Of a stretch of DNA of 64,000 nucleotides, positions 56,225 through 64,000 are shown one piece after another (position 1 is the stretch's first letter; the number at the start of each line of letters is the position of its first letter). The stretch lies in contig NZ_JABBPG010000003.1 of the NCBI RefSeq assembly GCF_013140855.1, positions 512,177 to 576,176 of the forward strand. The letters run 5' to 3'. The position numbers and the translations under genes were made by a program. Origin of the DNA: Pseudoalteromonas caenipelagi (GTDB lineage: Bacteria > Pseudomonadota > Gammaproteobacteria > Enterobacterales > Alteromonadaceae). The notes beneath the pieces were generated by a model. The model saw nothing but the letters and a program-made list of their open reading frames with translations, was not told where the DNA came from and searched no databases.

Positions 56225-56836
56225 CTAATATGCTTCTTTAATGCCTTCTAAAGGCGCTTTTACAGAAGCTCTTTGGTTGATTGCATCAAACCAGCGTTGG
56301 ACATTACGCAACTGACTAAAATCAACTTTGTTTTCGTTAAGATAAACAACCGACGTAAACAGCGAAATATCGGCGATACTAAACTCGTCACAGATAAAGT
56401 TTTTGCCAGATAGAGCCTGATCCAAAATAGTCAGTAGGTTCAACGCTTCTTCCTTCGCGGCTGTAACTGCCTGTTGGTCACCTTCTTCACCCAGAACGAC
56501 ATTGTTAAAGTTAATAGTAATTGCTTCAACATTTAATCGTGTGTGGTTCCAGTCAAGCCATTGGTCTACAAGATATCTTTGTTTGTTGTTAGGGTAGTAT
56601 TTGCCGTCGTCATACTTATCGCTAATATAACGTAAAATAGCGTGTGACTCCCATATAATAAAGCTATTGTCATCAAGAACAGGTACCTTGCCGTTTGGAT
56701 TCATTTGCAGATATTCTGGTTTAAGATTCTCTTCCATTAGCTCCACAGCGTGAGCTTGATAGTCCAGCCCAAGCTCATTTAATAAGATGTGAACACGAGC
56801 TGCATGATTTGACCAAGGGTGGGTATATAGTTTCAT
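56225..56836 (-). CDS. Glutathione S-transferase family protein
   Basis: 203 residues. The thioredoxin-like N-terminal domain has MKLYTHPWSNHAARV, where Ser or Asn may serve as the catalytic residue, and NPNGKVPVLDD, with ESHAILRYISDKY for glutathione binding. The C-terminal all-helix domain ends NVQRWFDAINQRASVK. Function likely detoxification or isomerisation. A candidate ECF promoter lies upstream at 56926-56955. Confidence 0.9.
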   Translation of the reverse strand: MKLYTHPWSNHAARVHILLNELGLDYQAHAVELMEENLKPEYLQMNPNGKVPVLDDNSFIIWESHAILRYISDKYDDGKYYPNNKQRYLVDQWLDWNHTRLNVEAITINFNNVVLGEEGDQQAVTAAKEEALNLLTILDQALSGKNFICDEFSIADISLFTSVVYLNENKVDFSQLRNVQRWFDAINQRASVKAPLEGIKEAY

Positions 56837-56925
56837 TAAGTGATACCTTTATATTTAATGTCAATTGATATTTAAGTTAAAGGGTCTGAATTAGTCACTA
56901 AGCCTAATTCGTGACGCCTATAAAG

Positions 56926-56955
56926 TTTGACTACCCAAACAATCAGTGTGTGACA
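56926..56955 (-). promoter_or_regulatory. Candidate ECF promoter for the GST gene
   Basis: Minus strand TGTCACACA (56955-56947), 15 nt, GTCAAA (56931-56926). Exactly the spacing and -10 of the b561 site. It lies about 90 nt before the GST start. Confidence 0.55.
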
Positions 56956-57088
56956 TATAAAGTGCGTGTAATTTTTCATTTCTTTTGATTGGAAGAACTA
57001 GACTAGCAGATAGTTTAGTTATTCCAATATAATTATGATGTTAGCTTTATTTTGATAATTGCAATTTGGCGATAATAGATAGTCCAGA

Positions 57089-58294
57089 TCAGTGGCTGTG
57101 AGCCTGTTTTTTTGTCGTTATAAAATCAACAATACCATTTGGAAAATCATTCAAAGTGCTGCCGATGGCGTGTATATCTACCCCAGGCCCTAATTTAAGT
57201 GCACACGCGCCTGAGGTTTGAAAATTAGACCGATAAGTTAATACGAGGCCTATAACGCGTAAGCCGTCTTCATCATGCTCAATGGCGGGAAATGGGTTAT
57301 TGATTTTGCGTGAGAAGTTTATTTTTCCTTTGTCATCAGAGAGTAAAATAGGAGGGACAGCGAGAGGGTCGGGTAGCATCTTGATTTGGTCGCCTTCAAA
57401 GTTGTTTCTGCGAAACGCCATCACCTGATAAATCGCATTGGGTAACATGTTTTTAGCTTTGATTTGAAATACTGCGGCGGTGTAGCCTTTACTTTGCCTA
57501 TCATAGTCAGCAAGGGTAATAGTCAGCTTCATTTTTGCCTCTAACCACTGGCCTAATGTAATCACCGTATTGTTACGCTCATCGATATTGTCTTCTCCGC
57601 TACACCCAAGTGGCGGGCAGTGTTCTCCGACCTTAGCATTAGGAATATAAACCTCACCACTATCCACATCATACGCCTTTTGATCGCCTTGAAAGCCACT
57701 GATTGGTACCTGGTGCAGTGGCATAAGAGGGCGTCGATAAGTAAATTCTTGAGACTTTGCAGGAAATATTTCAGGGCACGGAAATTGACTCAAACTATTG
57801 TGGTTATATTTTGTATCAGCGTCCATCGGCACTCTTGCGATACCACCAAAGTGACCTCGTGGTGGGCCATATGAATTGGCATAAAGAGGCAGCTGCAGAT
57901 CAGCACTCCCTGCAGACAGGTCAAGGTGACGTATCACCTTATATTCTGCGGCAAACGGATTAGTAAAATCTTCTCGGCCATTTTCATCTAAAGGAGGGAC
58001 AGTATGCTTTGAGACAATCGCAGCTTGAGAAGGTACAGGCACGACTTCTCCAGACGCTTGCTTAACTAGTAAAGTACCAACAACAATATAGTTGCCATCT
58101 TCATCAACAACGGCACTTGGTGGCCAAAATGGCCCTTGTGTAGTGTTGGGTATATCTATACGAATTGAAGGAGCCTTGGGCAAAGGCGTTGCCAACAAAG
58201 AAACGGAAAACAAAGTCACTATTAGTACGAGCATAATTAGGATGGTGCGGTTGCTGATAAGGTGACGAGTATTGTTTTTTGTATGTGTGAACAT
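57089..58294 (-). CDS. Secreted protein of unknown function
   Basis: 401 residues with an N-terminal signal peptide or anchor (RTILIMLVLIVTLFSVSLLA). The mature protein opens PSIRIDIPNTTQGPFWPPSAV and is rich in Pro, Gly, Asp and Asn, with Cys in QFPCPEI, EHCPPLGCSG and SGACAL. It looks like an all-beta extracellular protein, but I do not recognise a family. It has a candidate ECF promoter immediately upstream and is alone between GST and decayed DNA. ATG at 58294 with GGATG before it. Confidence 0.65.
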   Translation of the reverse strand: MFTHTKNNTRHLISNRTILIMLVLIVTLFSVSLLATPLPKAPSIRIDIPNTTQGPFWPPSAVVDEDGNYIVVGTLLVKQASGEVVPVPSQAAIVSKHTVPPLDENGREDFTNPFAAEYKVIRHLDLSAGSADLQLPLYANSYGPPRGHFGGIARVPMDADTKYNHNSLSQFPCPEIFPAKSQEFTYRRPLMPLHQVPISGFQGDQKAYDVDSGEVYIPNAKVGEHCPPLGCSGEDNIDERNNTVITLGQWLEAKMKLTITLADYDRQSKGYTAAVFQIKAKNMLPNAIYQVMAFRRNNFEGDQIKMLPDPLAVPPILLSDDKGKINFSRKINNPFPAIEHDEDGLRVIGLVLTYRSNFQTSGACALKLGPGVDIHAIGSTLNDFPNGIVDFITTKKQAHSH

Positions 58295-58323
58295 TTTTCA
58301 TCCAAAGGTTGTTAATTTGTAAT

Positions 58324-58353
58324 TAAGACCTTTTGAGTGACAAGGGTGTGACA
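58324..58353 (-). promoter_or_regulatory. Candidate ECF promoter for the secreted unknown
   Basis: Minus strand TGTCACACC (58353-58345), 15 nt, GTCTTA (58329-58324), followed by the ATG at 58294 after about 30 nt. -35 identical to the site at 48636. Confidence 0.55.
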
Positions 58354-59054
58354 GTGCTGGCGAATTCAATATGTTTGCAACGGGTATATGAGAAATTCTC
58401 TACGGCGATTAGTAACGTTTATTATGCCAATCATACCTCTTTAAAAACCGTGCAATGTACCAGAATGCTATTTGCTTAAGAGATCCTGACCTTCGTCAGG
58501 GTGACACAGGTTGCGCTATATTTTATTTCTAACTTTAAACATAACGACAAGCTGAAAATGAATAAGCTTTTAACCTACCTAATACCTTAGTTGCTAGCTT
58601 GCAACTTGCGTATTACAAGGGATTACAAATGTACGATTCATGATTTATCGAAAACGGATTATGAACTAAGCACACTTAAAAAAGTGCTACGAGTCATTTG
58701 CGCAGAATAGACCAATAATTGAGAGTCTACAGCTTAAGGCTCACGCTTTATTTTGAAATGTGTCATAAAGGAATAAGTAAAGGCTCTTACCACAAAAATA
58801 CCAACGCTGTCATTACTGTGCATGTATGATAAAAATTCAACATAATAAATAGTTTAAGAAACAGTAAGATAGAGAGTTAACAAAATTATTCAAGTTAAGA
58901 GACTTGAGTTCTGTTGCTAATTTAAACACAGTGTTTAATTGATGAGCACTGTTGAATAATCACTCGTTCATCAAATTTAATAACTTACTTTAATAATTAA
59001 CCTCAGGCTTAGGCAAAGTCGCCTATCCGGGGCCATTTTACAACAGGAAACAAC
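58354..59054. other. Gene-free region
   Basis: About 700 nt of AT-rich sequence with stop codons in all frames. One short hairpin (TAGGC/GCCTA, near 58995-59015) precedes the precursor gene. No gene or RNA family was recognised. Confidence 0.35.
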
Positions 59055-59213
59055 ATGAAACTCAAAAAGGTTAAATTAAAAGCGCTAAGCGCAGACAAAA
59101 ACTTAAGTGCAAAACAAACAAAAGAAATTGCTGGCGGTACGTTTGCTTACAGCAAAGATTATGGTGCTTGCCACACAGCGCCTGAGTTTTGCCCAACGGT
59201 ATACGCTTGCTAG
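59055..59213 (+). CDS. Putative double-glycine RiPP/bacteriocin-like precursor peptide
   Basis: 52 residues. Leader of 28: Lys-rich start MKLKKVKLKALSAD, then LSAKQTKEIAGG, with the double-Gly cleavage site at positions 27-28 preceded by the hydrophilic helix and E/I that processing peptidases recognise. The core is 24 residues, Gly-Ala-aromatic rich, with three Cys (core positions 11, 18, 24) in the pattern ACHTAPEFCPTVYAC. ATG with AGGA 6 nt upstream. Too short for most annotation. No modifying enzyme or peptidase-ABC transporter is nearby. Leader and motif are convincing, the nature of the mature product is open. Confidence 0.75.
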   Translation: MKLKKVKLKALSADKNLSAKQTKEIAGGTFAYSKDYGACHTAPEFCPTVYAC

Positions 59214-59247
59214 AGTAAATAGCTAGCGAAACAGATAGGTGATGCAG

Positions 59248-59265
59248 AGGTTACGCAAGTAACCT
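59248..59265 (+). terminator. Hairpin after the precursor gene
   Basis: AGGTTAC - GCAA - GTAACCT, followed by TATTG, 34 nt after the precursor stop. It may end the precursor transcript, though the T tract is poor. An outer pair GGTGATGC...GCATCACC (59238/59320) encloses it. Confidence 0.45.
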
Positions 59266-59578
59266 TATTGATTAAAACAGCATAAATCCTTGTACTTGTT
59301 GTTATAAGCTGTTGATGTCGCATCACCACTATCATAGATGAGTAACCTTGTTATGCTACCAATGCTTTAAATACCGCCTTTTTGTTCCTTTCACCAATCT
59401 ATGAATCGCTTAGCCCTGAAGAATTCACCGAATTGCCATATTTAGCTTTGTATAATTAAAAGTTTATAAATAACAAGTGATGCTGGTATTTAACTAGCTG
59501 TGTTACTTAATAGTTATTTAATTTTATCGACACGGAAAATGAACATGCGCATCAAAGTGTTCAGCTAATTTTTAGCTG

Positions 59579-59659
59579 ATGGGTTGTTTAGTCTTTGTCA
59601 CTGTACTTGCAGCCTGCCAAACATTCACAGCTACTCATACACAAGCGAATGCTGTTTAA
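59579..59659 (+). CDS. Rz1-like tiny lipoprotein, probably phage lysis remnant
   Basis: 26 codons: MGCLVFVTVLAACQTFTA followed by a short tail. LAAC is a lipobox, as in the outer-membrane spanin Rz1. The sequence is short and the neighbourhood is decayed, so it may be chance. The lysozyme fragment 400 nt on supports a lysis-gene context. Confidence 0.35.
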   Translation: MGCLVFVTVLAACQTFTATHTQANAV

Positions 59660-60012
59660 AGCTCACCACACAATCTACTCAAGCTTTGAAAGGGGCTGTA
59701 GAGCGACCCAATAAGAGGATGGCCGCTACGCACATTTAGAAATAAAGCGGCAAACTAGCATCAGCTAGTACGACAAATTGCTTGGCTAAAGCACGTTATA
59801 ACCCCAAACACTTAACCACAATCATGCTGGTAAAGCAGAAATAGCTGCGGCTATTATTTTGATAATTCCATTTAGCGGTGGCTGTCTCGTTTAATTCTAC
59901 CTACTGACTCTGTGATCAAAATAATCGAAAAACACGGAAAGCCTTCAACTTAGAAAGTAAAATCTGTATTCACTGAGAATCGACTTAGGGTTAATAGTTA
60001 AAAACCTTATAC
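59660..60012. other. Degenerate sequence between lysis-gene remnants
   Basis: No intact gene. Frames are interrupted by stops; the stretch is presumably prophage-derived and decayed. Confidence 0.3.
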
Positions 60013-60040
60013 AAACCCGCTCAAATGCGGGTTTTTTTGT
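60013..60040 (+). terminator. Terminator-like hairpin upstream of the lysozyme remnant
   Basis: AAACCCGC - TCAAAT - GCGGGTTTTTTTGT. Well-formed stem and T run, probably ending a gene now decayed. Confidence 0.7.
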
Positions 60041-60064
60041 ATTCAAATTTAGGAAGCCATTGTT

Positions 60065-60479
60065 ATGTCAAACATGCTGACCGTAGAGCAAATAAAAAAG
60101 CACGAAGGCTTTAGACAGTTTCCTTATTACTGCACAGGGGGAAAGTTACCCATCGGATATGGTCTTAACTTAGGTGATGTGGGAATTAACGAAGAAGAGG
60201 CTGAACAGCTACTTGCTAAAGACATACAAGAAGCCAAAGCAGGAGTTAAGCGTCGCATTGATATAAGTAAATGTAATGAAGCTCGTATTGCGTGTTCGTG
60301 AATATGGCGTTTAACCTTGGTTTAAACGGTTTAATTGCCTTTTAAAAATGCTCAAGCATGTGGAGTGTGGTAACTACAAGCAGGCAGCCAATGAAATGAT
60401 GAATAGTCGCTGGGCCAATCAAGTTCCGAATCGAGCTAACGAGCTAGCAAATCAAATGCTAACAGGAGAGTGGCAATAA
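60065..60479 (+). pseudogene. GH24 phage lysozyme (endolysin), frameshifted
   Basis: The first part (78 codons) reads HEGFRQFPYYCTGGKLPIGYGLNLG, with the catalytic Glu of the GH24 fold, and stops at 60301. Reading resumes in another frame with VNMAFNLGLNGL, then again with MLKHVECGNYKQAANEMMNSRWANQVPNRANELANQMLTGEW, ending at 60479. Together the pieces make the whole enzyme, so two frameshifts broke a T4-like lysozyme gene. Probably a prophage leftover. Confidence 0.85.
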
Positions 60480-60914
60480 ACCCCTAAGGGTATAAGCCTA
60501 GTTATACCCATTAAAGATGTTCACTGAATAATAATCTAGCGCCATGATGCCTGTACCGTCTAGCAACAAATGCATACAGAGTACGCAAGGTGTCGAACTT
60601 TTTATGTTATCACCAGTAATACAGATGACTTGTTATTAAAAGTTAGAGGTCAATACGGCTCAAGTCAGGATTTTGATTGAACAGTGAAAAAATAGAAATT
60701 TAATTAGAAGCCAAGTTTTTGAGGTTCAAAATTAAAAACGGATGCGTGTTTTGCTGGAAAATATCGATAAATGACAGAAGTTGTCCAAAAAGGGTGGTTA
60801 CACAGGGCTAGAGAAATTCTACATGTAGAATAATTTGCAGTGAGTGGGTCGTTAAATATTTATTTCTTTACTCGACGTTCCAGTAATAAAAAATACGTTA
60901 GCATCATTTTAAAC
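60480..60914. other. Gene-free decayed region
   Basis: No ORF above chance and no RNA signature recognised. Confidence 0.3.
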
Positions 60915-60949
60915 AGTACAAAAACAAAACCCGCCATACAGGGCAGGTT
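60915..60949 (-). terminator. Orphan minus-strand terminator
   Basis: Minus strand AACCTGCC - CTGTAT - GGCGGGTT (with one wobble) then TTGTTTTTG. No gene now lies upstream on that strand. Confidence 0.5.
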
Positions 60950-61076
60950 AAAAGAATTCCTTCGCGGTGTTGGCGCACCCAAGGATGTAGTTATACAAGC
61001 TTAAAGGAGATAACCACCGTTGAGAAATAGTAACAGATTCCAATTTGTTTTCACATTAAAAGAGGGGTTAATAAAA

Positions 61077-61184
61077 ATGGAAGGACCAGCAAAAAATCCG
61101 TTTGTACATTATGCCGGGATAGCTGCGGTGATATGCGCAATTTCTCTGCTAGCGTACGTTTTGGCTCCTAACGGTATATTTTAA
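61077..61184 (+). CDS. Small membrane protein, possibly phage-derived
   Basis: 35 residues from ATG 61077, one hydrophobic helix (HYAGIAAVICAISLLAYVLA). AGAGGGG precedes it. A 19-codon upstream extension from the TTG at 61020, with AGGAG before it, is in frame and also possible. Stop TAATG overlaps the next ORF. Unrecognised. Confidence 0.45.
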   Translation: MEGPAKNPFVHYAGIAAVICAISLLAYVLAPNGIF

Positions 61185-61279
61185 TGCTTAGCTGGCTATT
61201 TGAAGGTGTTACAAACAACCCTATAGAGGCCATAAGCAAAGCTGGTGATGCACTTTTTGTGAGATTAACGAGGACATAA
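61184..61279 (+). CDS. Short ORF resembling the start of a 3TM phage holin
   Basis: 31 residues: MLSWLFEGVTNNPIEAISK..., similar to the N-terminus of GTA/3TM holins (an amphipathic helix with GxxxDALF). It stops after 31 codons; a shifted frame continues acidic to about 61315, suggesting truncation by frameshift. Coupled to the preceding ORF. Low certainty. Confidence 0.4.
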   Translation: MLSWLFEGVTNNPIEAISKAGDALFVRLTRT

Positions 61280-61366
61280 ATGGCCACTCAAATTTGGAAC
61301 CTGAGTGACTTTTCTATGCTTTGAGTGCTTAAATTCATTTCAAATTTTCAGTTCAAGGAGTGAACG

Positions 61367-61573
61367 ATGGGATTAGCAAGGAAGCGGCAAATTAGCTTGT
61401 CGGATACGCCTTATTATCATTGTGTTTCACGCTGTGTTCGCCGCGCATTTTTGCATGGTTAAGGTAAGCAGGTGGGGAAATCTTATGAGCATCGACAGGG
61501 CCGAGTAGAGGAGCGGTTACAGCTTATAGCCTACTTATTCTTGAATGAACTATTCATTTCTCTGTATTTTTAG
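61367..61573 (+). pseudogene. REP-associated tyrosine transposase (RAYT/Y1_Tnp), broken
   Basis: Starts [31 protein letters not shown] with AAGGAG before the ATG, the exact start of Pseudoalteromonas-type IS200-like RAYT transposases. A TAA interrupts after HG, then GKQVGKSYEHRQGRVEERLQLIAYLF continues in frame. The catalytic Y and HUH-containing parts are missing. A relic. Confidence 0.85.
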
Positions 61574-61658
61574 TAGGGAGTTTGGACTTATTTTGCATAA
61601 GGCTAAATTGAAGGTATCTAAAACGTGATATAACTTATTGAATAGGGTAAGGAAAAGC

Positions 61659-61735
61659 TGGTCGGCATAGCAGGATTTGAACCTGCGACCCCTGACACCC
61701 CATGACAGTGCGCTACCAAGCTGCGCTATATGCCG
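61659..61735 (-). tRNA. tRNA-Pro (anticodon GGG)
   Basis: 77 nt. Acceptor CGGCATA pairs with TATGCCG. D-arm GCGC-AGCTTGGTA-GCGC, anticodon loop ATGGGGT (GGG), variable loop, T-loop TTCAAAT and encoded CCA are all visible, as in E. coli proL. A T-T mismatch in the anticodon stem is present in both. Located beside the decayed phage region, a common integration context. Confidence 0.95.
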
Positions 61736-61858
61736 ACTTGGGTGTAACTATACGGATATTTTTTGGAAAGGCAATAAGTAGTTGGTTTGTTTGAACATTA
61801 AATGAGCTTATAGGCGTGTAACTGCCTGCTAAACAGGCAGTCACACACTTTTTATCTA

Positions 61859-63274
61859 TTAATACCAGACCCCTTTGGGTAAGGTCTTTTTCATTTTGGG
61901 GTGCTGGTTTGCATCAAAAACAGGTGTTTTGCCCGATTTAAGTTGTTGGTTGTAATCTTTATATAACCAAATCACAAAACCTGAAAGCATAAATAGTGCA
62001 ACTACGTTGACGATTGCCATTAGGCCCATTGATACATCTGCCATGGTCCAAATAACACCAAGCTCTCCAACCGCACCAAACATCACCATGCCTAACACAC
62101 ATATGCGGAATATCGTCATACCATGTTTATGGTTGTGCTCTAAGAACATCAAGTTGGTCTCTGCATATGAGTAGTTTGCTACAATAGAGGTAAAGGCAAA
62201 AAACAAAATAGCGATGGCAATAAAGGTCGCGCCCCAATCACCCACATGTTCAACTAATGCCGCTTGAGTTAGTGCAATACCAGTTACGCCTGATTCTGGC
62301 ACAAGCTGGTTAGACAATAGAATAAGTGCGGCAGTTGCCGAGCAAATAACAATAGTATCAACAAATACGCCAAGCATTTGCACATAACCTTGTGAAGCAG
62401 GGTGGTTAGGATTTGGGGTTGCAGTAGCGGCTGCGTTGGCCGCGCTACCCATACCGGCTTCATTTGAAAACAGGCCTCGCTTAATACCTTGGATCATGGC
62501 CTGCATCACTGCGTAGCCAATGGCACCAGCGCCAGCTTGCTCAATACCAAAAGCGCTAAAGATGATCTGCTTAAATACATCGGGCAGCAAATCATAGTTG
62601 ATGGCACATATATATAGTGCAACCAATAAGTAGGCCAACGCCATAAATGGCACCACTAGCTCAGCAAAACGTGAGATGGTTTTTAGGCCGCCAAATATAA
62701 TGAAAGCAGAGCCTACAACCAATATGCCGCCCATTATATACTTGGGCACGTCAAATGCCACTTCAAACGCTGCTGCTATTGAATTAGCTTGCACCGCATT
62801 AAAGACCAAACCAAAAGCGAGGATCAGACATAAAGAGAACAAAACTCCCATCCAGCGCTTGCCTAAGCCATACTCCATATAATAAGCAGGGCCACCACGA
62901 AAGTTGCCGTCTTCATCTTTTGTTTTATAAAGCTGTGCCAAGGCACTTTCTGCAAAACTGGTAGCCATGCCTATTAGGGCAATTAACCACATCCAAAAAA
63001 TCGCACCTGCACCGCCTATATATAACGCAACGGCAACACCCGCCATATTACCTGTGCCAACACGTGCGGCCAAAGACGTACAAAATGCTTGAAAAGATGA
63101 TATCCCTTCATTGGCACCGCTACGGCTATTAGCCATAACTTTTACCATATAAGGAAATTGACGAAATTGAATAAACCCTAAACGAAGAGTAAAGAATAAA
63201 CCTGCTGCTATTAATAGATAGATGAGAACATGTCCCCAAAGCAATCCACTAATAAAGTTTAATACATCAGCCAT
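61859..63274 (-). CDS. Sodium:alanine/glycine symporter, AGCS family
   Basis: 471 residues with about 11 helices. GTGNMAGVAVALYIGGAGAIFWMW and FRGGPAYYMEYGLGKRW are AGCS signature segments, and KRGLFSNEAGMGSAANAAATA is the helix binding Na+ and substrate. Imports D/L-alanine or glycine with Na+. ATG at 63274. Adjacent to a tRNA on one side and the rRNA operon on the other. Confidence 0.93.
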   Translation of the reverse strand: MADVLNFISGLLWGHVLIYLLIAAGLFFTLRLGFIQFRQFPYMVKVMANSRSGANEGISSFQAFCTSLAARVGTGNMAGVAVALYIGGAGAIFWMWLIALIGMATSFAESALAQLYKTKDEDGNFRGGPAYYMEYGLGKRWMGVLFSLCLILAFGLVFNAVQANSIAAAFEVAFDVPKYIMGGILVVGSAFIIFGGLKTISRFAELVVPFMALAYLLVALYICAINYDLLPDVFKQIIFSAFGIEQAGAGAIGYAVMQAMIQGIKRGLFSNEAGMGSAANAAATATPNPNHPASQGYVQMLGVFVDTIVICSATAALILLSNQLVPESGVTGIALTQAALVEHVGDWGATFIAIAILFFAFTSIVANYSYAETNLMFLEHNHKHGMTIFRICVLGMVMFGAVGELGVIWTMADVSMGLMAIVNVVALFMLSGFVIWLYKDYNQQLKSGKTPVFDANQHPKMKKTLPKGVWY

Positions 63275-63369
63275 AACTACAAAGCCTACTTATATATGAA
63301 CGGATAAATTAGGGCGCGTAATCTAACACATATATATAGAAGAGTCTTATAAAGGCTATTAAAGCCAAT

Positions 63370-63393
63370 TTATCCACAGCTTTTTGTGGGTAA
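63370..63393. promoter_or_regulatory. Pair of inverted DnaA-box-like sites
   Basis: TTATCCACA (63370-63378) is a perfect DnaA box. TGTGGGTAA (63385-63393) on the other strand is TTACCCACA, one mismatch. They lie about 90 nt before the rrn P1 promoter. Confidence 0.5.
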
Positions 63394-63467
63394 CTTGTGT
63401 GATTTTGGTGTGTAATTCTGTATAGGTAAAAAGGATGAAAATAATCATATTTTACTGCAAAAACCGC

Positions 63468-63495
63468 TTGCGCTTTTAATTCGCCGCCCTATAAT
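63468..63495 (+). promoter_or_regulatory. rrn promoter P1
   Basis: TTGCGC, 16 nt, TATAAT, GC-rich discriminator GCGACC, and an A/T-rich UP-like tract (63433-63465) before it. Confidence 0.8.
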
Positions 63496-63591
63496 GCGAC
63501 CCCACTGACACGGAGCGCTACGCTGAAAAGCAAAGCAACAACGAGTCAGCGTCGAGTAAAACTTAAATTTAAAACTTCTTAAAATTAAGTG

Positions 63592-63619
63592 TTGACAAAA
63601 AAATGGGAATGCTTAGAAT
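63592..63619 (+). promoter_or_regulatory. rrn promoter P2
   Basis: TTGACA, 16 nt, TAGAAT, discriminator GCACACCCC, AT-rich upstream. About 280 nt before 16S. Confidence 0.8.
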
Positions 63620-63662
63620 GCACACCCCTAGCGAGATGAAGCCAAGCGCTGATTCATCGCAC

Positions 63663-63675
63663 TGTTCTTTAAAAA
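63663..63675 (+). promoter_or_regulatory. rrn leader boxA
   Basis: TGTTCTTTAAAAA matches the ribosomal antitermination boxA and is followed by the conserved leader GTGTGGGCACTCG. Confidence 0.8.
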
Positions 63676-63898
63676 TATGAAGCAATCATCTGTGTGGGCA
63701 CTCGTACAGATTGAGTTCTAACAGCAGAACTACTTCGGTAGGGACGCAAACAAATTTAGAGTCTCAATGTTTTTTCCTTAATTGGAAAATGAGTGACCAA
63801 CAGCAACAAGTTTACTTGTTGCAGCACAGTCAATTCGATACCGAAAGGTATCAAAATCAGAATTCATTGAGCGTGTCCTTCGGGACAGAAAAAACTTT

Positions 63899-64000
63899 TA
63901 ATTGAAGAGTTTGATCATGGCTCAGATTGAACGCTGGCGGCAGGCCTAACACATGCAAGTCGAGCGGTAACATTTCTAGCTTGCTAGAAGATGACGAGCG
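63899..64000 (+). rRNA. rrs: 16S rRNA (5' end, partial)
   Basis: AATTGAAGAGTTTGATCATGG starts the mature RNA by comparison to E. coli, and the sequence matches Pseudoalteromonas-type 16S through the first variable region. It runs off the right edge. Confidence 0.97.

Noticed and set aside
58501..58506. TGTCAC on the minus strand near 58.5 kb as a sixth ECF promoter
   Set aside because: The GTC that follows is at the wrong distance and no gene start follows closely.
63711..63905. Short ORF over the rRNA leader
   Set aside because: It overlaps the leader with boxA and the 16S start, with no ribosome site; non-coding.

Overview
This 64 kb window is chromosomal DNA from a marine gammaproteobacterium, most likely Pseudoalteromonas or a close relative. 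The evidence is the 16S rRNA start at the right edge, moderate to low GC, the split trpG/trpD with fused trpCF, and many close matches to Vibrio/E. coli housekeeping proteins (YciO, YciB, RluB, ScpAB, HrpB, MetA). No database could be searched, so family names come from motifs, length and context.

Layout. 1-7.2 kb: the end of an iron-acquisition locus. A fatty acyl-AMP ligase with a carrier domain runs off the left edge, followed by a SyrP/TauD-like dioxygenase, two Fur-box-like sites, a small MITE-like element, a TonB siderophore receptor and a PepSY membrane protein. 7.2-15.7 kb: ordinary genes (YfcH-like, AI-2E-type transporter, a PhoP/PhoQ-like system with a PepSY gene, YciI, Na+ symporter, CPBP protease, YciB, HU). 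15.7-22.6 kb: the complete trp operon EGD(CF)BA on the minus strand. It is preceded by two tandem, complete attenuator modules, each with its own WWW leader peptide. 22.7-26.5 kb: rnm-yciO-scpA-scpB-rluB. 26.6-40.2 kb: an amidohydrolase, a periplasmic binding protein, TerB-like and cupin genes, a Met-box-controlled metA-metH operon in which metH is split into two genes, two orphan FtsX-type permeases and hrpB.

40.2-58.4 kb is an accessory island and the most unusual part. It encodes a LacI regulator, a TrpF-like protein lacking the catalytic Cys, a beta-RFAP-synthase-like (C-ribosylation family) protein, an FG-GAP/ASPIC-UnbV secreted protein, a class III aminotransferase, cytochrome b561, an ECF sigma factor with a Cys-rich tail and a PAP2/haloperoxidase-fold secreted protein. 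It then continues with an aminotransferase-cupin-methyltransferase-NmrA series, a secreted beta-helix protein, a GST and a secreted unknown. Five promoters here share the pattern TGTCAC(A/G)NN - 14/15 nt - GTC(T/A)(A/T)A and are absent from the start sites of the other genes I examined. I infer that they form the regulon of the local ECF sigma factor and tie the island together, possibly for making or exporting an unknown PRPP-derived metabolite.

58.4-61.6 kb is decayed DNA: an orphan double-glycine RiPP-like precursor gene, Rz1-like and holin-like fragments, a frameshifted GH24 lysozyme and a broken RAYT transposase. 61.6-64 kb: tRNA-Pro(GGG), an AGCS symporter, then tandem rrn promoters, a boxA and the start of 16S rRNA.
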